This document shows positions 28,517-37,089 of a stretch of 64,000 nt of DNA, one piece after another; positions within the stretch are counted from its first letter, which is position 1; the number at the start of each line of letters is the position of its first letter. The stretch comes from Candidatus Thiodiazotropha sp. LNASS1 (GTDB lineage Bacteria; Pseudomonadota; Gammaproteobacteria; Chromatiales; Chromatiaceae), in assembly GCF_964212655.1 (NCBI RefSeq), contig NZ_OZ156465.1, forward strand, positions 1-64,000, written 5' to 3'. The position numbers were made by a program, and so were the translations under genes. A model generated the notes under the pieces. That model worked only from the letters and a program-made list of their open reading frames with translations. It was not told where the DNA came from and made no database searches.

Positions 28517-29665
28517 TCAATGAACTATCCCAGAAGTCGGCTCGACTGTATCCAGTTCGCCACCATCAACATGTAAAATCCCACCGCCCCCATGTTTCAG
28601 TTTGCTGCGGTACATCGCCTGATCGACACTTCTGATCACACTATCCAGGTCGTGGCCATGATCGGGGTATCTGCCCATGCCGATGGAGATGCTGAAGTCG
28701 ATGCCGTTCTCTTTGGCGTAGTCGTCGATTGCCTGTCTCACGCGCTGGGCAACTGTCTCACCGCACTGTTTGGTGGCATGGGGCAGCAGTAGCAGGAACT
28801 CGTCTCCGCCGTAGCGTGCCACCAGGTCTTCGTCGCGTACTGTACTGGAGATGCTGTCTGCAACGCCTGCCAGCACGCGATCGCCAACATGGTGGCCATG
28901 TGTGTCGTTGACTTTCTTGAAGCCGTCCAGGTCTGCGAACAGGACAACCACGCTGTTCCCATTCTCCTGGCTCTGGAACAGGGATGACGAGCGTTCCACC
29001 AGGGCGCGCCGGTTGAGCAGCCCGGTGAGGGCGTCGATGTTACGCTCGTGGGCAAGTTTGGCGCGGCCGAGTTCTATCTTTGCAGTCAGGGTGTAGGAGT
29101 AAATGACGATGATCGCAAAGAAGACGAGAAAAAAGATTGCACTGACCGAAAACAGGTCCACATAGTCAAACAACCGCAGGCTGACGATCAATATGACTGC
29201 GCCAAGGCTGCCTATGACCGCTTCACCGAACAACCGCAGGCCGTAGCGCATGCCGTTGCCGAGAATAACCATCAGGTAGACCAGAAAACCGGGAGAACTG
29301 ATGGTGGTATCCGCCAGTACCGCGAAGGAGGCCATGATGATGTCCACCCACATGGTCAGGCGTTGACGCCAGGGCGCGTGCGGTACCCGGGAAGCGTGCC
29401 GCATGAAGAACAGAATCTCGATGCCAAAGGCCAGGAAGAGCAGGTTGACCACCTGAAGGCTGGTCCAGTCGCGTACCTGTTCCTCGCCGCCGAAATTGAA
29501 GTAGAGGAGCGCCAGGCCGCAAAACAGCAGGCGTGTCCAGTACTGGGTGCGCTGGTCTTCCCAGGACATCCGGTGTTCGGATCCCTGTCCACCTGTCTGG
29601 TTTTTGCGGCGTTCTATACCGGAACGCCTGTCCGCTGTACGTCGACCGGAATTGATCTGATTCAC
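28517..29665 (-). CDS. membrane diguanylate cyclase
   Basis: Makes cyclic di-GMP from two GTP. The N-terminal 60 residues are polar, then about six hydrophobic segments follow (from about residue 45 to 200: LLFCGLALLYFNF, LQVVNLLFLAFGIEILFF, and others). The GGDEF domain is C-terminal: LTGLLNRRAL, FADLDGFKKVNDTHGH and the active-site motif RYGGDEFLLLLP. The inhibitory I-site RxxD is present (RDED, five residues before GGDEF), so product feedback is likely. The start is GTG at 29665. It reads toward the cassette array and ends 31 bases from attC 3. The signal sensed by the membrane part is unknown. Confidence 0.9.
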   Translation of the reverse strand: MNQINSGRRTADRRSGIERRKNQTGGQGSEHRMSWEDQRTQYWTRLLFCGLALLYFNFGGEEQVRDWTSLQVVNLLFLAFGIEILFFMRHASRVPHAPWRQRLTMWVDIIMASFAVLADTTISSPGFLVYLMVILGNGMRYGLRLFGEAVIGSLGAVILIVSLRLFDYVDLFSVSAIFFLVFFAIIVIYSYTLTAKIELGRAKLAHERNIDALTGLLNRRALVERSSSLFQSQENGNSVVVLFADLDGFKKVNDTHGHHVGDRVLAGVADSISSTVRDEDLVARYGGDEFLLLLPHATKQCGETVAQRVRQAIDDYAKENGIDFSISIGMGRYPDHGHDLDSVIRSVDQAMYRSKLKHGGGGILHVDGGELDTVEPTSGIVH

Positions 29666-30119
29666 CCGTTACCTTCTCTGGTTGTTCCGTGGGCCTTCGC
29701 GCGACACCCTAGCTTAATCCGACTGGCAGAAAAGTCCAGGCCATTACGATAGCAAATCCTGTTGAGTAGACCCACCAAATACCTTAGTCCATAACCACCA
29801 GGCAATAATGGTTTCAACAAGTTAGGGACAGGCACCTGATCATTCGCCGCTGATATGGATGACCAGGCTTCTTTTCTCGTGCCATGAGTGGCGTTTGATC
29901 AGAGACAACAAAACCACTTGGATGATTGCCAACAGGTCCTGGAGTGTGTGGATTCAGGGTCTACTCGGGGCTGCAGGGCGGCGAAGCAGCGGGTCGACGA
30001 TGGTAAAAACTCCGCTAGACTGTTGTTGATGAGTGAGTGTCAAGATTTCTGAAACCGATTCGGCATTGCGTTGTATGATTGTCGTAATTTATCACCAAAT
30101 TCGATCAAGGATTATTGCC
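29666..30119. other. intergenic region upstream of the cyclase and small exported protein
   Basis: Divergent promoters for the cyclase (-) and the exported protein (+) are expected here. The only specific feature I see is the near-copy of the intergenic motif at 29931. No ORF or RNA gene is supported. Confidence 0.35.
29931..29944 (+). repeat. intergenic motif, near copy AACAGGTCCTGGAG
   Basis: Differs from AACAGGCCCTGGAG (copy at 19187) by one base. It lies about 190 bases before the small exported protein. Confidence 0.45.
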
Positions 30120-30491
30120 ATGCAAATGAAACCTGGACTCTATTTCTTGTCTGCCATGCTCAGTGTCGTCATCGCTGCCCCTATCAACGCATATGCTGAG
30201 TGCGCAAAAGACATCATAGGCAAGTGGCAGCAGTCACATGTCGAGTTTGCCGGTAATAGCATTAAAGACGATAGTCAATCCTGGGAGTTTATGAAAAACG
30301 GCACGGTCCGTTTTCTTAAATCCCGTCCGGCAATCGATAAGACAGGGGACTATAGCTGCGAGGGGGATATTATTCACATGAAGGGAGCACTACCCGGACG
30401 ATTGAAGATCCTTGCATATGATGGCGGGACAATGGCACTGGAATCGTTGGATCATGGGGGTGGGATCGCCCATGTTGTAAAGATCAAATAG
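30120..30491 (+). CDS. small exported hypothetical protein
   Basis: A 123-residue protein with a signal peptide (MQMKPGLYFLSAMLSVVIAA, predicted cleavage near AYA-E). The mature part begins with CAKDIIGKWQQSHVEF, where the GxW motif near the start resembles the lipocalin-like fold of small periplasmic proteins. It holds only two cysteines (CAK and YSCEG), which could form a disulfide. I chose the ATG at 30120 because it begins the signal peptide; an upstream start at 30033 would add 29 residues. No close family is recognised. It is probably transcribed alone. Confidence 0.6.
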   Translation: MQMKPGLYFLSAMLSVVIAAPINAYAECAKDIIGKWQQSHVEFAGNSIKDDSQSWEFMKNGTVRFLKSRPAIDKTGDYSCEGDIIHMKGALPGRLKILAYDGGTMALESLDHGGGIAHVVKIK

Positions 30492-30843
30492 CCGGCATGT
30501 CACACTACAAATCCGCAAAACGGTCCTATGATAGCATTATGTTTCTCTCTTCCATGGAGTGATTCCAGCAAGTTAAGAGAAGAAAGCGATTGATAAAAAA
30601 ATTGTCTCGTTAGAGTAATTTGTAGGTTGCTCTAATTAATAAGTGTCACTAATCTATTGAAAGACGAAAACAATATTGAAATCATCAGTAATATCTTTAT
30701 TTAAGGGTCAGTTCTGACTACCTGACGCTGCCTAACTAACACACAAGCTAAGATCCTACGATCACGTCATTCCGGCGTATGCCGGAATCCAGATGCTCCA
30801 CACGATTGTCGACCGTCTCTATTTCAGCAAAGAATATTGCTCG
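30492..30843. other. intergenic region with one inverted-repeat half
   Basis: Holds a 28-bp repeat at 30765-30792, listed separately, and the string GGTCAGTTCTGAC at about 30707. Nothing else supported. Confidence 0.35.
30765..30792. repeat. palindromic 28-bp repeat, left of the GIY-YIG gene
   Basis: CGTCATTCCGGCGTATGCCG continuing to GAATCCAG. Its inverse lies at 31156-31183, on the other side of the GIY-YIG gene. The same core occurs in the MITE-like copies around katG. The core itself is palindromic (TTCCGGCGTATGCCGGAA). Confidence 0.8.
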
Positions 30844-31134
30844 TCAAATCAGCTCCGGATACAAATCCAGCCAGTCTGGATTCATCGCTTCAATCGTCTT
30901 TAACTTCCACGCCCGCTTCCAATTCTTGATGGCTTTTTCCCGCTCAATAGCAGATGCCATCGTCTCATGCATCTCATACCAGACTAATGTATGCACACTG
31001 TATTGACTGGTAAAACCTTCAACTCGATTATTCTTATGTTCCCAAACCCGCTTTAGCAAGTTAGAAGTCACACCCGTGTATAGGGTTCCATTTCGTTTGC
31101 TGGCTAATAGATACACGCACGGTTGTCGCTTCAT
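30844..31134 (-). CDS. GIY-YIG nuclease-family protein
   Basis: A 96-residue single-domain protein of the GIY-YIG superfamily (UPF0213/YhbQ-like). The GIY-like motif is LLASKRNGTLYTGVTSNLLK and the conserved Arg and Glu follow: RVWEHKN and AIEREKAIKNWKRAWKLK. This small family is common in many bacteria, has the GIY-YIG fold, and has no settled cellular role; nuclease activity on DNA is possible. The gene is bracketed by 28-bp inverted repeats about 50 and 20 bases outside its ends, as seen for relatives in other genomes, so the unit may have been copied or moved together. It is separate from the neighbouring OsmC gene. Confidence 0.85.
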   Translation of the reverse strand: MKRQPCVYLLASKRNGTLYTGVTSNLLKRVWEHKNNRVEGFTSQYSVHTLVWYEMHETMASAIEREKAIKNWKRAWKLKTIEAMNPDWLDLYPELI

Positions 31135-31155
31135 ACCACCTCCCTGGCATTCTCT

Positions 31156-31183
31156 CTGGATTCCGGCCTACGCCGGAATGACG
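31156..31183. repeat. palindromic 28-bp repeat, right of the GIY-YIG gene
   Basis: CTGGATTCCGGCCTACGCCG continuing to GAATGACG, the inverse of the repeat at 30765-30792. Together they frame the GIY-YIG gene. Confidence 0.8.
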
Positions 31184-31246
31184 GGATCAGTGAAGTCTAT
31201 CTACAATTTCTTCGGTGGATCCTAAATATTGGGCATCATTATCGGC

Positions 31247-31639
31247 TCACACAAGGTCAAATGAGAACCCGGGCGTATCCATCATGTGACGTTTCACGGC
31301 GCAGAGTTCCATTGCCCGGACGATGCCGCTATGGTACTTCTCAGGGAAACCGTCGGGAAGAGTGAGACGGAATATGACCTTGACGATCATCTTTTTCTTC
31401 TCATCGTTGACACAATCCATGCGCAGATCCATGCCTTCGGTTGAGAGTTTGCGTGATTCGCAGAAATTCCAGGCATAGATACCCGCGCAGGTGGCCAGCG
31501 AGGCGAGAAACAGATCGAAGGGGGCGGGGGCGCTGGCTTCACCGCCGTACTTAAGGGGCTGGTCTGTCTCTATGGTGTAATCGCCGACCTTGGCCTGAAT
31601 ACGTTTGCCACCTGTGAAACTGACCTGAATGGATTCCAT
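31247..31639 (-). CDS. OsmC family protein
   Basis: A 130-residue OsmC-like protein. Members reduce organic hydroperoxides using two cysteines, although some relatives (YhfA type) have other roles. The first conserved Cys is in FLASLATCAGIYAWNFC and the second in MELCAVKRHM, at the family positions. The N-terminal segment (VSFTGGKRIQAKVGDYTI) and the APAPFDLFLASLATC loop are typical. It reads with the flavoprotein gene upstream (−) at 31653, whose stop is 13 bases from this start, so the two form one transcription unit. The link to thiol chemistry in that flavoprotein is an inference. Confidence 0.85.
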   Translation of the reverse strand: MESIQVSFTGGKRIQAKVGDYTIETDQPLKYGGEASAPAPFDLFLASLATCAGIYAWNFCESRKLSTEGMDLRMDCVNDEKKKMIVKVIFRLTLPDGFPEKYHSGIVRAMELCAVKRHMMDTPGFSFDLV

Positions 31640-31652
31640 CTTGATGTACCGC

Positions 31653-33059
31653 TTATAGGGGATAGAGCTCTTTGACCGGGCCTTGGTTTTTCACCTCGAC
31701 CTGGGCATACAGGTTGTTGAGCGCCGCCTGTAACGCCTCTTCGATGACGGGATGGTAGAAAGGCATGCGCAGCAGGTCGCCGACAGTGAGTTGCTGGGAG
31801 ATGGCCCAGTTGAGCAGATGGGCCAGGTTTTCGCCACGGGTGGTGATCATTTCGGCACCCAGGATCCTGCCGCTGGCTTTATCGCCGTAGACGCGGATGA
31901 TGCCGCGGCTCTGGCCCATGATCTGGGCGCGTCCGACCGGGGCGAGCTTGACCTCGCCGATGGCAGCTTTCCCCAGATCCAGGGTTTGGTAGGTTTCGCC
32001 AACCAGACAGATGTTCGGGTCGCAAAAGTTGATCGCCAGGGGGACCTTGCGCTTGAATGCGGTGACTTCATCCTGGGCGGCGTTGTGACCGGCGATTTTA
32101 CCCTCGTCACCGGCCTCGTGCAGGATAGGGCGTTCGCCATTCACATCGCCTGCGATGAAGATATGGGAATCGCCGCACTGCATGGTGTTCGGGTTATAGA
32201 CAGGGATACCGCGATCGTCGACTTCGATGCCGGCGTTCTTCAATGCCAGGCCTTCCACGTTGGGCGTCCGCCCGAGACTTGCAAGGACCTTGTCGACGAC
32301 CACTGAATGTTCACCCGCGGTGACGCGCAACTGCGCACCCTCTTCGCTGATCTCGACCGGTTCACCCAGGTAGATGGGGAACTCCCGTTGCATGGTCTCT
32401 AAGGCCATCTGCGAGACTTCCGGATCCGTGGCGCCGCCGATGGTCTGCGCCATATCGAAACCGTACACATCGATCTCCAGGCGGCTTAGGGATTGCCCCA
32501 GTTCCAGGCCGATCACGCCCAGGCCCACCACGGCCACCGATTTCGGCAGATCTTCCAGTTCGAAGAAGGTGTCGGTGGTCAGCACCTTGTCGCCGAAGGC
32601 CTCCCAGGCGGCCGGCACAACCGGGCGGGATCCCGTTGCGATAACGATCCTGTCCGCAACAACCCGGTCGCCGTTGTCGAGCTCGAGGGTGTGGGGATCG
32701 ACGAATTTCGCATACGCCTCGATGAACTTGTCGCCCATATTGTCGGTACTGTTGGAGAGGACCCGGTCGACGAAGTTGTCGCGCAGATCCTGTACATGCT
32801 CCATGGCTTCGGGGAGATCGATGGTCAGTTCCGTATGGCCGTCCACACCGTAGCGATTGAGGTGGGTTCTGCGATGGTAGTCCTCGGCTACCTGGATCAA
32901 GGCCTTGGAGGGCATGCAGCCGACCCGCGCACAGGTGGTGCCGGGTTCGCCACCATTGATTAGGAGAAAGCTTTTACCGCTCGGTCCGACTCTGCTGGTT
33001 GCATTCAATCCCGCTGTTCCTGAGCCGAGGATAGCGACGTCAACTTTTTTCTCTGCCAC
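31653..33059 (-). CDS. dihydrolipoamide dehydrogenase-like flavoprotein
   Basis: A 468-residue pyridine nucleotide-disulfide oxidoreductase. The N-terminal FAD motif is VAILGSGTAGLNATS and the redox disulfide is CARVGC, in TTCARVGCMPSKALIQVAED. The NAD-binding Rossmann fold is VGLGVIGLELGQSL. FADs second motif is HIFIAGDVNGERP. The C-terminal active-site His-Glu pair is present (YHPVIEEALQ). I chose the GTG at 33059, preceded by AGGAGG; the longer upstream open frame has no family match. It could be a lipoamide dehydrogenase, perhaps of the lipoate-dependent sulfur oxidation or of a 2-oxoacid complex, but no lipoyl-protein or Hdr genes are present nearby, so the partner is open. Confidence 0.85.
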   Translation of the reverse strand: MAEKKVDVAILGSGTAGLNATSRVGPSGKSFLLINGGEPGTTCARVGCMPSKALIQVAEDYHRRTHLNRYGVDGHTELTIDLPEAMEHVQDLRDNFVDRVLSNSTDNMGDKFIEAYAKFVDPHTLELDNGDRVVADRIVIATGSRPVVPAAWEAFGDKVLTTDTFFELEDLPKSVAVVGLGVIGLELGQSLSRLEIDVYGFDMAQTIGGATDPEVSQMALETMQREFPIYLGEPVEISEEGAQLRVTAGEHSVVVDKVLASLGRTPNVEGLALKNAGIEVDDRGIPVYNPNTMQCGDSHIFIAGDVNGERPILHEAGDEGKIAGHNAAQDEVTAFKRKVPLAINFCDPNICLVGETYQTLDLGKAAIGEVKLAPVGRAQIMGQSRGIIRVYGDKASGRILGAEMITTRGENLAHLLNWAISQQLTVGDLLRMPFYHPVIEEALQAALNNLYAQVEVKNQGPVKELYPL

Positions 33060-33328
33060 GGAGGCCTCCTGCAATGGTTGTGCAGATCGGGATTCTAACG
33101 GCTCGTGTCGCAAAATACAGCCATCAGAATCAGGGTTAATGATTGACTTGGTCAATCCGCACCACCGATAGCGGGAGCGAGACGCCGCAATGGAAACGGA
33201 TAGCCCGGGAATCTGCAGAAAAAACCACACCACCCGGATCCGAGACTGTTTCAACCACCTCGATTGCGGTATGGTCGTGATCTGAAATAACAAATCCGAA
33301 AACGACAGATAGCGTGAGGAGATTTTGC

Positions 33329-33784
33329 ATGAAGTGGTGCCGATTATTATTGCTCTTGCCGTCACTGGCGCTGGCCCAACCGCCTGGCGGGCAAATAGAC
33401 CAGCAGCAGTTCTTTGAACAGTCGAAGGAGAAGATGCTGCCGATGATGGCGAAGAGCATCCCCGCCATGAAGAAGACCAAGAGTTGCCTGGAAACGGCAA
33501 ACGATCAGGCAGCGTTCGAGAAGTGTGCAGAGATCATGACCGCCATGGAGAAGGAGATAAAAGAACGGTTGGGGCCGGTGCCCGGCGTGCCGAAGGGACA
33601 GCAACAACCGACGAAAACCCCGAAGGACATCAAGTTTACGCCGGAAGCCAAAAAGAACATGATTAAATTCCTGGAACGATCGATCATGATCGGTACCTCC
33701 ATGCAGAAGTGCTTCACTGAAAGCAGCACGGTGGATCAGATGCAGGGCTGTATGCAGGCGGCACGACCCAAGCCCAAGCAATAG
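33329..33784 (+). CDS. small secreted protein, four cysteines
   Basis: A 151-residue protein with a signal peptide (MKWCRLLLLLPSLALA, cleavage after ALA). The mature part is helical, rich in Met and Lys, with Cys residues in KSCLE, EKCAEI, QKCFTES and QGCMQA. The even spacing suggests two disulfides. A ribosome binding site GAGGAG precedes the ATG at 33329; upstream in-frame codons at 33314 add five residues. I do not recognise the family. It is divergent from the flavoprotein gene, so it has its own promoter. Confidence 0.65.
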   Translation: MKWCRLLLLLPSLALAQPPGGQIDQQQFFEQSKEKMLPMMAKSIPAMKKTKSCLETANDQAAFEKCAEIMTAMEKEIKERLGPVPGVPKGQQQPTKTPKDIKFTPEAKKNMIKFLERSIMIGTSMQKCFTESSTVDQMQGCMQAARPKPKQ

Positions 33785-33888
33785 GTGTCAGGCTTATCGC
33801 ACACCTGATTCAGGGATTGATTTCAGGATACTGCGCTCCAGTATTGCTATTGCTGACGATAAGCCGTCGGTGTCTGCATCTCGGTTTG

Positions 33889-34170
33889 TCACTCCTGCGG
33901 CAGCGGTCTGAAGCGGTAACCCTGGATGATTACCGGCTTTTCCTCTGCAGGAGCGATTGCCGGTAGCGGCTGTGCCGCTTCAAGCTGTGACTGGTTGGTG
34001 ACTGGTGGCGCAAGCAGCAGTGGCGGGGGAGGACGGTAATAGTGTTGTCGATATGCAGGATGAGATTTTGTCTTTCCGTGGCCGCCGAACGAAATGCAAA
34101 AAAAGGCCTGTGCAGGGTGAAGCCAGCAGAGCACCGTAAACATGAGGGTCGTTTTGAGAAGAGTGGGCAT
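33889..34170 (-). CDS. small secreted proline-rich hypothetical protein
   Basis: A 93-residue ORF with a clear signal peptide (LLKTTLMFTVLCWLHPAQA, cleavage near AQA-F). The mature part is rich in Pro, His and Tyr (QHYYRPPPPLLLAPPV) with one Cys at the mature N-terminus (FFCISFGGHG). It has no known domain. The ORF is kept because the signal peptide is convincing; codon evidence is weak. It lies between the secreted four-cysteine protein (+) and glcE (−), in the position where glcF would be expected. Confidence 0.45.
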   Translation of the reverse strand: MPTLLKTTLMFTVLCWLHPAQAFFCISFGGHGKTKSHPAYRQHYYRPPPPLLLAPPVTNQSQLEAAQPLPAIAPAEEKPVIIQGYRFRPLPQE

Positions 34171-34243
34171 GAATCCTCATTGGGCTGGATAGAGGGCGGA
34201 AATATTTGCGTAATCCGACAGGCATGAGAAGGTACACGGCTCT

Positions 34244-35311
34244 TCAGTAGTCTTCATAGTGTCTGCCTGGATTGAATATCCCTTCCGGGTCAAAAACCTG
34301 TTTCAGCTGTTTCTGCATGACGGTGATCCGCGGATGGAGCGGATGAAACATTTCCCCTCTGCGATCTCCATTGCGAAAAAGTATGGCATGCCCAGACTCT
34401 TTTTCCACCAGCGAACGTATCTCCCGCGCAGGCCGGTCTGTGGCCAGCCAGCGTAAACCACCGGACCATTCGTACAGTATCCGGCCCTCGATATCGAGCT
34501 TTGCCGCAGGTGGCAGTGAGAGACGCCAGAGCGGGCTTTGCTGATTGAAGTAGTCGTGTTGCTGATCCCGCAGGCCCTGCCAAAATCCGCTTTGGGGCTT
34601 GTCACAGGGATCGAGTCCGTAACGGGTCTGAATCTCCTCCAGACGCTGCTCGGAGCAGGCAATTCGTACCTTGTGATTGTTGTCAAGGCTGTAGGTGGCG
34701 GTGATGGGTACACCCTCGATCAGCATCTTGTGCAGCAGTGCCCAGGCCGCGGGCTGCTCCGCCGAGAAAGCGAGGGTGTATTCTTGCATGGGTTTGGGCA
34801 ATACCTTGATCGATACCTCCAGCAGGATACCCAGGGTTCCCATCGCCCCTGCCATCAGGCGCGAGAGATCGTAGCCAGCCACATTTTTCATCACCTGGCC
34901 GCCGAACTTCAGTATCTGGCCCTTTCCGTCGAGTAGCTTGATACCCAGCAGCTGATCCCTGGGTGATCCGCCCCAGGGACGACGCGGACCACCGAGCCCT
35001 GCAGCGATGGCGCCGCCGATGGTGCCTTTGCCATCGAAATGGGGTGGTTCGAAGGAGAGCATCTGTCCCTTTTCCAGTAACGCATCCTCAATCTCCTGCA
35101 AGGGTGTTCCGGCACGCGCCGTGATGACCAGTTCCGTGGGTTCGTAGCTGATGATACCGCGATGTTCCGCAAGCGACAGGGGCTCTCCGGCCAGCTCACG
35201 ACCATAAAACGATTTGCTGCCGTGCCCCATCACTTGCAGGGGACGGACATCATGGGCGGCATCCTTGACAGCCGTTTGAAGCGATTGACTGCAGTCGCGG
35301 TCGTTGCTCAT
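34244..35311 (-). CDS. glcE: glycolate oxidase FAD-binding subunit GlcE
   Basis: A 355-residue flavin-binding subunit of the glycolate oxidase complex, which oxidises glycolate to glyoxylate and passes electrons to the respiratory chain. The FAD-binding segments are SYEPTELVITARAGTPL, PPHFDGKGTIGGAIAAGLGG and GGQVMKNVAGYDLSRL, all typical of GlcE. The start is ATG at 35311, sharing one base with the glcD stop. It ends at GRHYEDY. The iron-sulfur subunit gene glcF, normally downstream, is not here: downstream is an unrelated small ORF. Confidence 0.93.
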   Translation of the reverse strand: MSNDRDCSQSLQTAVKDAAHDVRPLQVMGHGSKSFYGRELAGEPLSLAEHRGIISYEPTELVITARAGTPLQEIEDALLEKGQMLSFEPPHFDGKGTIGGAIAAGLGGPRRPWGGSPRDQLLGIKLLDGKGQILKFGGQVMKNVAGYDLSRLMAGAMGTLGILLEVSIKVLPKPMQEYTLAFSAEQPAAWALLHKMLIEGVPITATYSLDNNHKVRIACSEQRLEEIQTRYGLDPCDKPQSGFWQGLRDQQHDYFNQQSPLWRLSLPPAAKLDIEGRILYEWSGGLRWLATDRPAREIRSLVEKESGHAILFRNGDRRGEMFHPLHPRITVMQKQLKQVFDPEGIFNPGRHYEDY

Positions 35312-36768
35312 CAAAAGCGCTCCAGTTCGGGGAAACGCAGTTTTCCTGCGTGTACATGCATGGCGCCGAATTCGGCACATCGGTTCAAGGTTGGAATCGC
35401 TTTCCCCGGATTGAGCAGGGTAAGGGGGTCGAACACCCTTTTCACCGCATGGAAGGTCTCCAGCTCTTCATCCCGGAACTGGGCGCACATCTGATTGATC
35501 TTCTCCAGACCGACGCCATGCTCACCGGTGATGGTGCCGCCCACAGCGACACACAGCTCGAGTATCTCGCCGCCGAAGGCCTCTGCCTGTTCCAACTCAC
35601 CCGGATTGTTGGCATCGTAGAGGATCAACGGGTGCAGATTGCCATCGCCTGCGTGGAACACATTGGCGCAGCGCAACCCGTAACGCTGCGACATCTCATC
35701 GATCATCTTCAACACCTTTCCCAATTGATGGCGGGGGATGGTGCCGTCCATGCAGTAGTAGTCGGGGGAGAGACGTCCCACGGCGGGGAAGGCATTCTTT
35801 CTTCCCGCCCAGAACCTGATCCGTTCCTGCTCGTCCATCGCCGTCCTTACTTCAGTGGCCCCTGACTGTTTCAGGATCTCTCTGACCCGCATGATCTCTT
35901 CCGAGACTTCGGCATCCACACCATCCACTTCGCACAGCAGGATCGCCGCCGCCTCAGTGGGATAACCGGCATGGACAAAATCCTCCGAGGCGCGAATCGA
36001 CAGATTGTCCATCATCTCAAGTCCGGCGGGGAGAATCCCCTTGGCGATGACCTGCGCCACCGCATTGCCCGCGGTCTCGATGTCATCGAAAGCGGCGAGT
36101 ACGACCTGTTGCCGCTCAGGTATCGGCAGCAGCTTCACCAGGACCTCCACCACCACACCCAGCATCCCTTCCGAGCCGGTGATCAGGGTCAGCAGGTCGA
36201 GACCGGGTGCATCGAGGCTGCCGGCGCCCAGGGTGATCCTTTCGCCATCGATGGTGATGAGGGTGACCTGTAATACATTGTGCAGGGTCAGGCCATATTT
36301 CAGGCAGTGCACACCACCGGCATTTTCCGCCACATTGCCGCCGATGGAACAGGCGATCTGCGAGGAGGGGTCGGGGGCGTAGTAGAGGCCGTAGGGTTTG
36401 GCCGTTTCGCTGACCGCAAGATTGCGTACTCCGGGCTGCACCCGCGCCTGCATATTATCGCTGTCGATCTCCAGGATCCGGTTGAGTCTGGCGAGGCTTA
36501 GCAATACGCCCTCTTCGTGAGGCAGGGCGCCGCCCGAGAGTCCGGTGCCCGCTCCCCGAGCCACCACGGGAATCTGTTGCCGGTGGCAGAATCTAAGAAT
36601 CTCCTCGACCTGCTCGGCGGTATAGGGCAGCAACACGATCAAGGGCACCTTACGATAGGCGGAGAGGCCATCGCACTCATAGGGGATCAGCTCCTCCTCG
36701 CGATAGATGATGCACTCTGCGGGCAGCATCTTTTGAAATTCCCCGGCCAGGGTCAGACGATCATGCAT
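35311..36768 (-). CDS. glcD: glycolate oxidase FAD-linked subunit GlcD
   Basis: A 485-residue FAD-linked oxidoreductase of the FAD_binding_4 plus FAD-oxidase_C family. The FAD-contacting segment is VVARGAGTGLSGGALPHEEG and the second is GGNVAENAGGVHCLKYGLT. The substrate-site region includes VFHAGDGNLHPLILYD and GEHGVGLEKI. It is catalytic with GlcE and GlcF for glycolate to glyoxylate; the enzyme also takes D-lactate. It starts the operon, and glcE overlaps its end. In an autotroph this pair salvages phosphoglycolate-derived glycolate. Confidence 0.95.
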   Translation of the reverse strand: MHDRLTLAGEFQKMLPAECIIYREEELIPYECDGLSAYRKVPLIVLLPYTAEQVEEILRFCHRQQIPVVARGAGTGLSGGALPHEEGVLLSLARLNRILEIDSDNMQARVQPGVRNLAVSETAKPYGLYYAPDPSSQIACSIGGNVAENAGGVHCLKYGLTLHNVLQVTLITIDGERITLGAGSLDAPGLDLLTLITGSEGMLGVVVEVLVKLLPIPERQQVVLAAFDDIETAGNAVAQVIAKGILPAGLEMMDNLSIRASEDFVHAGYPTEAAAILLCEVDGVDAEVSEEIMRVREILKQSGATEVRTAMDEQERIRFWAGRKNAFPAVGRLSPDYYCMDGTIPRHQLGKVLKMIDEMSQRYGLRCANVFHAGDGNLHPLILYDANNPGELEQAEAFGGEILELCVAVGGTITGEHGVGLEKINQMCAQFRDEELETFHAVKRVFDPLTLLNPGKAIPTLNRCAEFGAMHVHAGKLRFPELERF

Positions 36769-37089
36769 TGGGTTACCTCGGATGGATGCAGCTTATAGGT
36801 TACACCAGATGAGAAAAACATGGATCTTGTAAGTGTAAATGTCAGTGCGCGCCTGAAGGCTGTGCATGGCAATTGGGGATAAAGCGTGCAAACAGGACTT
36901 CAAATATATCCCGGTCAGCGCCAGATTCGTCTACGGCATATACCATAGTGTGTGCGTCATATCCCCTGATTTAGTCTTAAGAATCCCAGTTCGATCTCCT
37001 TCTTCATTTTATAAATCAATCTGTTAGCTCAATGGACCGATATTTGCTGTCCTCAACTGGATTTGATAACTAAAAAATGAGGTAAATCG
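36769..37089. other. intergenic region between glcD and the TonB receptor
   Basis: Divergent promoter region. A ribosome binding site GAGGT precedes the receptor start. I saw no palindromic metal-regulator site by eye. Confidence 0.3.

Noticed and set aside
33060-33500. Upstream extension of the flavoprotein gene
   Set aside because: About 147 extra residues with no family match; a GTG with AGGAGG is present at 33059.
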